A stretch of DNA of 64,000 nt from CAVQEK01 sp964596645 (GTDB taxonomy: Bacteria; Bacteroidota; Bacteroidia; Cytophagales; Cyclobacteriaceae), in assembly GCA_964596645.1 (NCBI GenBank), contig CAZQVB010000025.1, positions 8,001-72,000 on the forward strand, written 5' to 3'. A program made the translations under genes and the position numbers. This document shows, in pieces, positions 18,407 to 27,294 of this stretch. The notes under the pieces are model-generated. The model ran no database searches. It was given only the letters and a program-made list of their open reading frames with translations, and was not told the DNA's origin. Positions within the stretch are counted from its first letter, which is position 1, and each line of letters starts with the position of its first letter.

Positions 18407-19149
18407 CTTACTGCCTCGGGATAAAAGTAAAGAATGGCCTGATTGGTATGGCCGACACCCGCATCACTTCAGGAAATGAAACCACACAGGCTAAGAAGAT
18501 CTTCACCCTGAACCGGGAAAAGCATTCTCTTTTTATCATGACTTCCGGCCTGCGCTCCATTCGCGACAAGGTGATTACTTACTTCAATGAGGTAATAGAA
18601 GAACAAGATCAGGATTTCGATAAGTTATATAAGGCCGTAAATGCCTTTGCTGAGCATGTGCGCCGCGTGGGCAGGGAAGACAGGCAGTCGCTGGAAGAGT
18701 CGGGGCTCACGTTTAACTTTCATGCCATAGTAGGCGGACAACTGGAAAATGACGACGAGCACAAGCTGTTTTTGCTGTACCCACAGGGCAACTGGATAGA
18801 AGTGGGCAAAGCCACACCATACATCATCATTGGCAATACCGGCTACGGCAAGCCCATACTCGACCGCAGCATACACTTCGAAGCCGACTTCAACTACGCA
18901 CTCAAAAGCGGGTTTCTTTCCTTTGACGCCACCCACATATCTGCCAGCGATGTGGACTATCCGCTCGACGTGGTGATCTACAACAAAGACAGCTACGCTC
19001 TGGTGGAACAGCGCTATCAAAAAGAGGAGCTACAGCATTTGTCTCAATTTTGGCGCGAAAAGATAGCACAGGCGGTGGAAGAGTTTCCGTCTGACTGGAT
19101 GCGGGGGCTGCTGAAACGCGTAGAAGGCCCCATACCACAGATGCCCTGA
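18403..19149 (+). CDS. Anbu, proteasome-type Ntn-hydrolase
   Basis: 248-aa bacterial proteasome-like peptidase. It starts MTYCLGIK, so removal of Met exposes Thr as the N-terminal nucleophile without a propeptide, as in the Anbu family. Counting that Thr as 1, Asp17 (MADTR) and Lys31 of AKKIF fall where the proteasome/HslV catalytic Asp17 and Lys33 lie. FIMTSGLRSIRDKV and IIIGNTGYGKPILDR are Anbu-typical. HslV is shorter (about 175 aa) and paired with hslU, which is absent. Anbu forms open helical or ring assemblies in characterised cases; its substrates are not known. The neighbours suggest work on a conjugate made by the ATP-grasp enzyme (inference). Confidence 0.92.
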   Translation: MTYCLGIKVKNGLIGMADTRITSGNETTQAKKIFTLNREKHSLFIMTSGLRSIRDKVITYFNEVIEEQDQDFDKLYKAVNAFAEHVRRVGREDRQSLEESGLTFNFHAIVGGQLENDDEHKLFLLYPQGNWIEVGKATPYIIIGNTGYGKPILDRSIHFEADFNYALKSGFLSFDATHISASDVDYPLDVVIYNKDSYALVEQRYQKEELQHLSQFWREKIAQAVEEFPSDWMRGLLKRVEGPIPQMP

Positions 19150-19278
19150 CCACACACCTCCACCTTCACCGGTTGCGTTGTCAATATTTGAATGCAATGA
19201 ATTTGGGCTTTGCGTACTTGCGCCATCCATAGCAATATGACCGCGCTGTGCCAGAGCCATCACACCTAAAATAAATAT

Positions 19279-20121
19279 ATGCAACTGACCATTGAGCATC
19301 ACACGCAATACACCTTTAGCGAGCCGGTATATCTGGAACCTCACGTGTTGCTCTTCCGCCCGCAAGTCAATCATTTTACAGAGATAAAAACCTTTGAACT
19401 GCATATAGATCCGGAGCCCAAGGGTCTGCGCCACTTTACCGATCCTGCCGACAATCAGGCAACCATGGTGTGGTTTGATACCAAGCAGACGAAGGTGACT
19501 TTCGAGGCACTTTGTACGGTAGATCTAAAAGCATTTAATCCTTACGATTTTCTTGTCTACCCATTCGACTGTGCCACGCTGCCATTTACCTATCCGCCAG
19601 AGCTGAGCATTCACCTTCAGCCTTACTTTCATCCCATCAGCAGCAGTGCCGAATTCGTAGATTTTGCCCATAAGCTCAAGCAGCAGTTTGGCCCTAATAC
19701 CATGGATTTTTTATCGGGTTCTTCCAACCGCCTCCATCAGCTTATCAGCCACATAGAGCGGGAAACCGGCGCACCACACACACCGGAGCACACCATGCAC
19801 CTGGGCAATGGCAGCTGTCGCGACCTGGCGTGGCTGCAAATGGCCATCAACCGGCACCTGGGCCTGGCCTGCCGCTTCGTGAGCGGATACAAATACAATG
19901 AAGAAGAAACGGGGCACGAACTGCACGCCTGGACGGAAACCTATGTGCCGGGCGCCGGCTGGGTGGGCACAGACCCTTCCAACGGCCTGCTTGCCGGCTA
20001 CGACCACATCAAGGTGGCTTCAGGGGCGGAGCAGCTCATCACCCTGCCCGTCACCGGCACCTTCAGAGGCGATGCCAGCTCCAAGATGACAACCCGGGTG
20101 CTGATAGAAAAAATAGATTGA
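19279..20121 (+). CDS. Transglutaminase-like cysteine protease
   Basis: 280 aa. The N-terminal beta domain (LTIEHHTQYTFSEPVYLEPH) is the bacterial transglutaminase N-terminal domain; the papain-like core has Cys180 (NGSCRDLAW), His216 (HELHAWTE) and Asp232 (GTDPSNG). There is no signal peptide, so it acts in the cytosol. It follows Anbu after 129 bp and closes the four-gene set. In such clusters it is thought to cut peptide or isopeptide bonds; no target has been established. Confidence 0.9.
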   Translation: MQLTIEHHTQYTFSEPVYLEPHVLLFRPQVNHFTEIKTFELHIDPEPKGLRHFTDPADNQATMVWFDTKQTKVTFEALCTVDLKAFNPYDFLVYPFDCATLPFTYPPELSIHLQPYFHPISSSAEFVDFAHKLKQQFGPNTMDFLSGSSNRLHQLISHIERETGAPHTPEHTMHLGNGSCRDLAWLQMAINRHLGLACRFVSGYKYNEEETGHELHAWTETYVPGAGWVGTDPSNGLLAGYDHIKVASGAEQLITLPVTGTFRGDASSKMTTRVLIEKID

Positions 20122-20126
20122 GATAA

Positions 20127-20197
20127 AAAGGAAATCTGAGTCGGACCGGCAAAGAGTGGCGTCACGGCCACAGGTAAGACAAACCTTCATTTCCTTT
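20127..20197. terminator. Possible bidirectional terminator between converging genes
   Basis: AAAGGAAAT (20127-20135) is complementary to ATTTCCTTT (20189-20197), with an inner hairpin GTGGC/GCCAC (20156-20171). It lies between the ends of the transglutaminase and GIN-domain genes. The outer loop is long and there is no clear T run. Confidence 0.3.
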
Positions 20198-20210
20198 CGC
20201 AGACTGGCCG

Positions 20211-20948
20211 TCAGTTGTCATTCACCAGACTGCCCTGGCCTGTGATCTGCTGATTGATCACGGGGTTGTTTTTGTAATGTATCGTGCCTGTACCGGTGAT
20301 GGTGACATCGAGCAGGTCGGTGGGCGCCACAAAACAGGTGCCCATGCCTGTGATGTCGATAAACGCTTTTTCACTTTCCACACTAAATGCCCGATAAGTA
20401 GACGTTCCCGGACTTCTATATTCCTGAACACGCGCAGTACCGGAAAGCCGTACTTCACCGTTGCCACTGATCTGGGTGAATAAACTATCCACCTCTACCG
20501 ACGCCGTAATGTCACCTACACCGGTGAGCATCAGCTCCAGGCGATGGGTAGTCCAGGTGCCGGCAGAGTTGATCTCACCCACACCGGAGAAGGCCACACG
20601 CTTCAGTTCGGGCATGGTCACAAATATGTTCAGTTCATAGTCACCGTTGTAGCATCGCTCGGAGCCAATGACCAGGTCCTCACCCAGCACCTCTACTTTG
20701 AGCTGATCCACCACGTTGCTGGGTCCGGTGACGGATACTGCGTGGCTGGCGCCTTGCGCTATGGTGACATTGCCCACCTGCGAGAAGCTGACACCATCGA
20801 AACCCGACAAGCTGAAATTTTTGGTGACATCGGTGCTGCCGGCGCGCTGGCAATCTACCGCACCTTCATCTTCGCAAGAAGAAAAAAACGCAGTCGTGAT
20901 GAGTATGCAGATAAAGTTTAAAACACTGAAAGGCTTCGTGAGCATCAT
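20211..20948 (-). CDS. GIN-domain (DUF2807) lipoprotein
   Basis: 245 aa. The signal has lipobox FFSSC (Cys25). It is followed by a full GIN/DUF2807 beta-solenoid: NFSLSGFDGVSFSQVGNVTI, VDQLKVEVLGEDLVIGS, then repeated short strands such as ISGNGEVRLSGTA and ITGTGTIHYKNNP. Such proteins sit in the outer membrane or periplasm of Bacteroidota; their function is unknown. It lies 12 bp after thrC in the same direction and may share its transcript. Confidence 0.85.
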   Translation of the reverse strand: MMLTKPFSVLNFICILITTAFFSSCEDEGAVDCQRAGSTDVTKNFSLSGFDGVSFSQVGNVTIAQGASHAVSVTGPSNVVDQLKVEVLGEDLVIGSERCYNGDYELNIFVTMPELKRVAFSGVGEINSAGTWTTHRLELMLTGVGDITASVEVDSLFTQISGNGEVRLSGTARVQEYRSPGTSTYRAFSVESEKAFIDITGMGTCFVAPTDLLDVTITGTGTIHYKNNPVINQQITGQGSLVNDN

Positions 20949-20960
20949 TGTGGTTGAGCG

Positions 20961-22248
20961 TTATGTGTGCAACAAATATTCTTTTAAACGCTCAAAGCTC
21001 GGTGGAATATTCACAGTGTGCTTTTCTTTTTCTATGATCTTTTGAAGACGTGCCGGAACGCGCAATTTTTCACCAATCAATGGCTCCACCACATCCAAAA
21101 ACTTTACAGGGTGTGCCGTTGAAAGAAATATGCCGGCATCGCACTGCGCTTTGTACTGCGCCAACCCCATATAACCAATGGCCGTGTGCGGGCACATCAC
21201 ATAGGTATGATCACGGTACACCGCCTGCATGGCCGCNNNNNNNNNNACCAAAGCTGGCCCCCGATATATGTGCTCGCACCGCTTCATCATTGCCCTTGAA
21301 TATTTCCAACATCCGGTCAAAGTTGCTGGGATTGCCGACATCCATGGCGTTGGATATAGTTTTGATGGAGGGCTTTGGCTCAAACGCACCTCCGGACAAA
21401 TACTTTGGAACCATGTCGTTGGCGTTGGTGGCGGCTACGAAACCGCTTATGGGCAGGCCCATCTTTTGGGCCATCAGTCCGGCGCACAGGTTGCCAAAAT
21501 TGCCGCTGGGTACAGCCACCACTATGCGTTGGTAACGGTGGAGCAATTGGCCTACGGCATGGAAATAGTAAAATGACTGCGGTATGAGGCGGGCTATGTT
21601 GATGCTGTTGGCCGAGCTGAGGTTCATTCTGCCCTTGAGCTCCACATCCAGAAATGCACTTTTTACCATACGCTGGCAATCGTCGAAAGTACCCTCCACT
21701 TCCAGCGCCGATACGTTGCCGCCTACAGTAGTGAGCTGCTGCTCCTGTATGTATGACACCTTACCTTTAGGGTAAAGCAGCACCACCCGTATACCCTCAA
21801 TGCCATAAAAGCCCTGTGCCACTGCACTGCCTGTATCGCCGGATGTAGCCACTAAAATAGTGATCTGGCGGCTTTGCTTTTGCAGGAAATGCCCCATCAC
21901 GCGGGCCATAAACCGTCCGCCAAAATCTTTGAAAGCCAGCGTAGGGCCATGAAAAAGCTCCAACACATGCAAGTCGTCGTGAAGGTGCCTCAGCGGGGCT
22001 TCGAAGTCGAAGGCATCATTGACGATGACTTCCAGATCGCCCGGGCTGATTTCGCCCTGAACAAACGGCATGGCTACCTCCATGGCGATCTCGGGTATGC
22101 TGAGCCCCGGCAGCCGCTTGAAAAATGCCTCCGGCAGCACAGGGATATCCGTAGGCATATACAGACCGTTATCAGCGGGCAGACCTTCAAATACGGCTTC
22201 TTCAAAGCCCACTTCCTGCACCTGGCCGCGTGTACTATAGTATTTCAT
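20961..22248 (-). CDS. thrC: Threonine synthase, interrupted by an assembly gap
   Basis: PLP enzyme turning O-phosphohomoserine into threonine. The N-terminal part (from 22248) carries MKYYSTRGQVQEVGFEEAV, the PLP lysine Lys107 in LAFKDFG, VATSGDTGSAVA, NSINIARLIPQ and VPSGNFGNLCAGL. The C-terminal part carries YVMCPHTAIGYMGL and FLSTAHPVKFLDVVEPLI. Ten Ns at 21237-21246 lie between them. With exactly ten bases the two parts are out of frame; a true gap of a multiple of three would restore one chain of about 430 aa. Compared with the family, a few residues are missing between GASFG and AAMQAVYR. I treat it as one intact gene with unknown bases, not a pseudogene. Confidence 0.92.
21237..21246. 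other. Assembly gap (10 N)
   Basis: Ten undetermined bases inside thrC. The round number is typical for a placeholder, so the true length is unknown. Confidence 0.98.
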
Positions 22249-22274
22249 GCTTATTTTTTGCTCTATGAATGCGG

Positions 22275-22307
22275 CAAAAATACACTTTGGCAGATGTTAC
22301 AGTGAAA
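22275..22307 (-). promoter_or_regulatory. Candidate promoter of thrC
   Basis: On the minus strand, TATTTTTG (22282-22275) fits TAnnTTTG and lies 27 bp before the thrC start. TTTC (22307-22304) lies 21 bp further upstream and is one mismatch from the -33 TTTG. Confidence 0.35.
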
Positions 22308-22375
22308 TAATCATAAAAGTATCTGTTGCATTGCGGCATTTTGCGTAAATAAAAAGACAACCCGAACACGAACAC

Positions 22376-25300
22376 ATGGCCCATCCCAAAACTGCAAAAG
22401 CTACAGACTTACCTAAAAGCAATATTTATCAGCCCAAGCATGCCGTGCGCATTGTAACGGCGGCCTCTCTTTTTGATGGTCACGATGTAGCCATCAACAT
22501 CATGCGGCGCATCATGCAGTCGACTGGTGCAGAAGTAATTCATCTTGGCCACAATCGCAGCGCAGAGGAAATCGTGCGCTGCGCCATACAGGAAGATGCT
22601 CAGGCCATAGCCATCACCAGCTATCAGGGTGGGCATATCGAGTATTTCAAATACATCCACGATCTGCTGCAACAAAAAGGCGCACGCCACATCAAAATAT
22701 TTGGCGGTGGTGGTGGCACCATTCTTCCAGAAGAAATTCAATACCTGCAGGAAAACGGCATCGATGGCATATTCAGCCCCGATGATGGCCGAAAGCTCGG
22801 GCTGCAGGGCATGATCAATGCCGTAGTGAAACAGAGTGATTTCGATCTCACACGCCTTCACCTGCCCGAAGCAGAAACGCTCACTGTCGAAAGTCACAGC
22901 GATATTGCCCGGCTGATCACCTTGGCCGAAAACAGCCCGGAGCGTTTTGCGAAGTTATTTTCTGCCCGATCACACGCCAGCAGTCAGGTGCCCGTGCTGG
23001 GCATCACGGGTACCGGGGGTTCGGGTAAGTCATCACTCACCGATGAGATCATCCGGCGATTTCTGCGCGACTTCCCAGATCTGAACATGGCCCTTCTTTC
23101 CATAGACCCCACCCGCAAAAGAAGCGGTGGCGCACTGCTCGGCGACCGCATTCGCATGAACGCCATAGACACCCCGCGTGTGTACATGCGCTCGATGGCC
23201 ACCCGGCAATCCAACCTGTCGCTTTCCAGCCATGTGGGCGAGGCGCTGGGCATTTTCAAGGCGGCGGGCTTTGGCATCATCTTTCTGGAGACTTCGGGCA
23301 TAGGCCAGTCGGGCGTGGAGATCACCGACCATGCAGACCTATCGCTGTATGTAATGACGCCGGAATATGGCGCCGCTACGCAACTGGAAAAAATTGACAT
23401 GCTCGACTTCGCCGACCTGGTGGCCATCAACAAGTTTGACAAGCAGGGCGCAGAAGATGCGCTGCGCGAAGTGCGCAAACAATTTGTTCGCAACCGTCAA
23501 CTTTGGGAAGCAGACGCGGATGACCTGCCCGTAATTGGCACCACGGCGTCTCAGTTCAATGACCCCGGCACCAATGCATTGTACGAAGCACTGCTGCAGC
23601 AACTGAACAAAAAGGATGACCGCTGGCAAAGAGCCAGTAGTAAACATCCCAAGCCAGGGACAGAAAAACAGCCAATGATACCGCCCAAGAGGCAACGCTA
23701 CCTAAGTGAAATTGCGGAAGTAGTGCGGACGTATAACCGGGAAGCCGATGAGAAATCGAAACTCGCCGGCCAAATTGATGTGCTTCGAAGGTGCGAGGAA
23801 TTACTTGAAAGCCAGGAAGAGAACGTAGCACAGACACTGCTGACCAAGCGCCGGCAACTGGAGCAGGTGTTGGGAGATGAATGGCTGGAAATGCTACAGC
23901 GGTGGCCGGAAATGCAACAGCGCTATGCTCAGGATAAGTACGCCTACTCGGTGCGCGGCCGCGAAGTAAAAGTGGATATGTACAGCCCTACCCTTTCGCA
24001 TTTGAAAATACCGAAGGTGATACTGCCCCGCTACACCGACTGGCAAAGCCTGCTGCGCTGGCTGATGCAGGAAAATGTACCCGGTAGCTTTCCGTTTACC
24101 GCAGGTGTATACCCATTGAAACGCGAAAGCGAAGATCCCACGCGTATGTTTGCCGGCGAGGGCAACCCTGAGCGCACCAACAGGCGCTTTCATTATCTAA
24201 GCCAAGACCAGCAATACGTGCGGCTGTCTACCGCGTTCGATTCGGTCACGTTGTATGGCGAAGACCCGCACGAGCGGCCCGACATCTTGGGCAAGGTTGG
24301 CAACTCGGGCGTGAGCATTTGCAGCCTTGAGGATGCCAAACGTCTCTATTCCGGTTTCGACCTATGCGAAAAAAATACCTCTGTTTCCATGACCATCAAT
24401 GGTCCGGCGGCCACCATCTGTGCGTTTTTTATGAATGCGGCTATAGACCAGCAGTGCGAAAAATACATTCGCGCAGAAGGCCTGCATGATCAGGTAGAGG
24501 TGCAGCTGCAAAAAAAGTACGACGAGCGGGGCATCGAACGCCCCACCTACCGCGCCAGCCTGCCCACCAGGCACGACAGGCTTGGGCTATTGCTGCTGGG
24601 CATCACCGGCGATGAAGTGCTGGAGCGCGATGTGTATGAAAAAATAAAGTCGGATACGCTGCGCCAGGTGAGGGGCACGGTACAGGCCGACATTTTGAAA
24701 GAAGACCAGGCACAAAACACCTGCATATTCTCCACCGAATTTTCACTGCGGCTCATGGGCGATATGCAGCAATATTTCATCGATCATCAGATTCGCAATT
24801 TTTATTCTGTCTCCATTTCCGGATATCACATCGCCGAGGCGGGTGCCAACCCCATCACACAACTGGCACTCACCCTGGCCAATGGCTTCACCTATGTGGA
24901 GTACTACCTGAACCGCGGCATGTACATCGATGCGTTTGCACCGAATTTATCATTTTTCTTTTCCAATGGTGTAGATGCCGAATATGCTGTAATCGGACGG
25001 GTAGCCCGCAGGATTTGGGCCAAAGCCATGAAATTGCTGTACCAGGGCAATGAACGCGCACAGAAGTTAAAGTACCACATCCAGACCAGCGGACGGTCGT
25101 TGCATGCGCAGGAAATCAGCTTCAATGACATCCGTACTACGCTGCAGGCACTTTACGCCATATACGACAACTGCAACTCACTGCATACCAATGCCTACGA
25201 TGAAGCCATCACCACGCCTACAGAAGAGTCGGTACGCCGGGCCATGGCCATACAGCTCATCATCAATAAGGAGCTGGGCCTGGCTAAAAATGAGAACCCG

Positions 25301-25771
25301 ATGCAAGGCTCTTTTCTGATAGAAGAACTCACCGACCTGGTGGAGGAAGCTGTGCTGGCTGAGTTTGACAGACTCACCGACAGAGGAGGCGTGCTGGGCG
25401 CTATGGAGCGCATGTACCAGCGTTCCAAAATACAGGAAGAGAGCCTGTACTATGAGTCGAAGAAACATAACGGGGATCTGCCTATAGTGGGAGTCAATAC
25501 ATTTTTGAGCAAAAATGGCTCGCCTACTGTACTGCCTGGCGAGGTGATCAGGGCAACGGATGATGAAAAAAAATTGCAAATAACTTCTCTGACCAACCTG
25601 CATCAATGCCACGCAAGATCGAGTGCGCGATGGCTTAATGAGCTGAAACAAGCTGCTGCAGCCGGCGAGAATACTTTTGCAACGCTGATGGAAACAGTGA
25701 AATATTGCTCTCTGGGCCAGATCACCCACGCATTGTTTGAAGTAGGCGGACAGTATCGCCGCAACATGTGA
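22376..25771 (+). CDS. icmF: Fused isobutyryl-CoA mutase (B12, G-protein, mutase)
   Basis: Adenosylcobalamin enzyme interconverting isobutyryl-CoA and n-butyryl-CoA, with its own GTPase chaperone. 1131 aa in three parts: a B12-binding domain (about 24-150, DGHDVA at 34-39), a MeaB-like G domain (about 205-420, P-loop GTGGSGKSS at 212-220, NKFD at 352-355), then the mutase barrel (about 530-1131). Two substrate-site residues speak for IcmF and against methylmalonyl-CoA mutase: Phe592 in TRMFAGEG where the latter has Tyr, and Gln780 in AQNTCIF where it has Arg. The start MAHPKTAK at 22376 follows a 127-bp divergent spacer with thrC. No separate meaB or mutase gene is adjacent. Confidence 0.94.
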   Translation: MAHPKTAKATDLPKSNIYQPKHAVRIVTAASLFDGHDVAINIMRRIMQSTGAEVIHLGHNRSAEEIVRCAIQEDAQAIAITSYQGGHIEYFKYIHDLLQQKGARHIKIFGGGGGTILPEEIQYLQENGIDGIFSPDDGRKLGLQGMINAVVKQSDFDLTRLHLPEAETLTVESHSDIARLITLAENSPERFAKLFSARSHASSQVPVLGITGTGGSGKSSLTDEIIRRFLRDFPDLNMALLSIDPTRKRSGGALLGDRIRMNAIDTPRVYMRSMATRQSNLSLSSHVGEALGIFKAAGFGIIFLETSGIGQSGVEITDHADLSLYVMTPEYGAATQLEKIDMLDFADLVAINKFDKQGAEDALREVRKQFVRNRQLWEADADDLPVIGTTASQFNDPGTNALYEALLQQLNKKDDRWQRASSKHPKPGTEKQPMIPPKRQRYLSEIAEVVRTYNREADEKSKLAGQIDVLRRCEELLESQEENVAQTLLTKRRQLEQVLGDEWLEMLQRWPEMQQRYAQDKYAYSVRGREVKVDMYSPTLSHLKIPKVILPRYTDWQSLLRWLMQENVPGSFPFTAGVYPLKRESEDPTRMFAGEGNPERTNRRFHYLSQDQQYVRLSTAFDSVTLYGEDPHERPDILGKVGNSGVSICSLEDAKRLYSGFDLCEKNTSVSMTINGPAATICAFFMNAAIDQQCEKYIRAEGLHDQVEVQLQKKYDERGIERPTYRASLPTRHDRLGLLLLGITGDEVLERDVYEKIKSDTLRQVRGTVQADILKEDQAQNTCIFSTEFSLRLMGDMQQYFIDHQIRNFYSVSISGYHIAEAGANPITQLALTLANGFTYVEYYLNRGMYIDAFAPNLSFFFSNGVDAEYAVIGRVARRIWAKAMKLLYQGNERAQKLKYHIQTSGRSLHAQEISFNDIRTTLQALYAIYDNCNSLHTNAYDEAITTPTEESVRRAMAIQLIINKELGLAKNENPMQGSFLIEELTDLVEEAVLAEFDRLTDRGGVLGAMERMYQRSKIQEESLYYESKKHNGDLPIVGVNTFLSKNGSPTVLPGEVIRATDDEKKLQITSLTNLHQCHARSSARWLNELKQAAAAGENTFATLMETVKYCSLGQITHALFEVGGQYRRNM

Positions 25772-25816
25772 GTTGCCGATTTGGCACATAACCGTGTGGA
25801 GTATTATGGTCTTTCA

Positions 25817-26015
25817 GAGCTTTCACCAGTTTACCAATCTACCACCAGCTTTCATATTTGTCAGTTTTCGGTGCTCTCACGCTTAACTCTAAGAAGAGGC
25901 ACAAAGTGCAATTTGGTAGCAGCCTGTATCCCAGATCGTGCGCCACCAACTTCTTTAAGCTTTGAGCTTTTAGCTCTCCTACCAGTCTACTAATCCTTTC
26001 AGCTTTCAACTTTTT
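25817..26015. repeat. Intergenic dispersed repeat, copies B and C
   Basis: The 292-bp spacer between icmF and mnmD has two matches to the words of copy A: ACCAGTTTACCAATCT at 25825-25840, and AAGCTTTGAGCTTTTAGCTC followed by ACCAGTCTACTAATCC at 25981-25996. Both have AGCTTTC words around them. No gene or clear promoter is seen in this spacer. Confidence 0.6.
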
Positions 26016-26063
26016 TATCAAACTTTATTCTTTCCGCTTCGGCGGCTTCATTGACGAATTGAT

Positions 26064-26738
26064 ATGGAACAATTTGAAATAATCACCACAGATGATGGCT
26101 CTTCTTCTGTGCGGGTGCCGGCTTTGTCAGAAACGTACCACTCCAGCAGAGGGGCAGTGCAGGAGTCGCAGCATGTATTTATCGAAGCCGGACTCAGACA
26201 CATTAATGGCAGCAGCGTAGAACAAATAAAGGTATTGGAAATAGGAATGGGCACCGGGCTCAATGCCCTGCTGGCATGGACCTTTGCCCAACAGGAGCAG
26301 GTTCATATCCGGTACCACAGCATTGAGCCGTATCCCTTGCCGGGCCAGGTGATTGTCCAACTGAACTATCCCGAATATATACACAAGCAGGGAGCCCAAC
26401 ATATTTTCGAAAAGATTCATTCCTGCGAGTGGAGCACTATGCACGCGCTCGGCATATACTTTTCTTTCATGAAGCATCAAGTAGCGCTGGAACTATTTGA
26501 GATCGACCTGGTGCCTGACGCGGTCTTTTTTGATGCTTTCGCTCCCTCCAAGCAGCCGGAGGTGTGGTCTGTGGAAAACCTGATGAAAATTCATGCAGCA
26601 TTGCGCCCCGGCGGGGTTTTGGTCACTTACTGTGCGCAGGGGCAGTTTAAGCGCAATTTAAAATCACTCGGTTTTTGTGTTGAAGCACTACCGGGGCCAC
26701 CTGGCAAGTTTGAAATGGTTCGTGCTACGAAAACCTGA
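26064..26738 (+). CDS. mnmD: tRNA wobble-uridine methyltransferase, MnmD type
   Basis: SAM-dependent methyltransferase for the last step to 5-methylaminomethyl-uridine at tRNA position 34. 224 aa, equal to the methyltransferase half of E. coli MnmC without the FAD oxidase half. SAM motif I is VLEIGMGTGLNALL (57-70); DAFAPSKQPEVW (157-168) is the family signature; LRPGGVLVTYCAQGQFKRNL and the C-terminal LPGPPGKFEMVRA are also typical. Its 3' end overlaps the convergent folate gene by 14 bp. Confidence 0.9.
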   Translation: MEQFEIITTDDGSSSVRVPALSETYHSSRGAVQESQHVFIEAGLRHINGSSVEQIKVLEIGMGTGLNALLAWTFAQQEQVHIRYHSIEPYPLPGQVIVQLNYPEYIHKQGAQHIFEKIHSCEWSTMHALGIYFSFMKHQVALELFEIDLVPDAVFFDAFAPSKQPEVWSVENLMKIHAALRPGGVLVTYCAQGQFKRNLKSLGFCVEALPGPPGKFEMVRATKT

Positions 26739-27294
26739 ATACTTCGTCAGGCGTAATGCAGATCGTCATTTTCTCATCCCACGGATCTGGAAAGACTTCG
26801 GGCAGCGGCGGAAAAAAGCTGAGGCCAATGCGCTGAACGCCTGGGTGAAGTGAAGCCAAAAAACGATCATAAAAACCCTTGCCGTAGCCAACCCTGTAGC
26901 CTTTTTCATCAAATGCCAGCAGCGGCAGCAGCACCAGATCTACATCGGCTGCATTGGTTGGTGGTCTTTCTATAGGTTGCTCTATGTTGTAGCAATCACG
27001 GGAAAATCGGGTTTGTGGGGATATGACGCAGGAGAGAAATTCGCTCACCCTGCGCTCTACTACCGGCACCAGCACTTCACCACCACCACGCCACCACTCC
27101 CTGATGATCGGCCAGGTGTCTACCTCGTTGTTGGCCACAATGGGCAAAAAGCTGTGCAACTTTCCACCCTGCCATTCCCGGGCTGTTTCAAAAAATTGCT
27201 TATAAATCTTATCGTTCAGAATCTGCCGTTCGCCGGGCTGCAATGCTAGTCGTCGCTGTAGTGCCTGCCGGCGAATGATTGATTTACTGCTCAT
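26725..27294 (-). CDS. 5-formyltetrahydrofolate cyclo-ligase
   Basis: ATP-dependent conversion of 5-formyl-THF to 5,10-methenyl-THF, cytosolic. 189 aa. The N-terminal KSIIRRQALQRR, the substrate-pocket NEVDTWPII, and the signature GYRVGYGKGFYDRFL (around 132-146) identify the family. It overlaps the end of bshC by 11 bp and so is probably translated from the same message; it converges with mnmD at the other end. Confidence 0.92.
   Translation of the reverse strand: MSSKSIIRRQALQRRLALQPGERQILNDKIYKQFFETAREWQGGKLHSFLPIVANNEVDTWPIIREWWRGGGEVLVPVVERRVSEFLSCVISPQTRFSRDCYNIEQPIERPPTNAADVDLVLLPLLAFDEKGYRVGYGKGFYDRFLASLHPGVQRIGLSFFPPLPEVFPDPWDEKMTICITPDEVFRFS

Noticed and set aside
21237..21389. thrC as two separate genes or a real frameshift
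   Set aside because: The break coincides exactly with the ten placeholder Ns.
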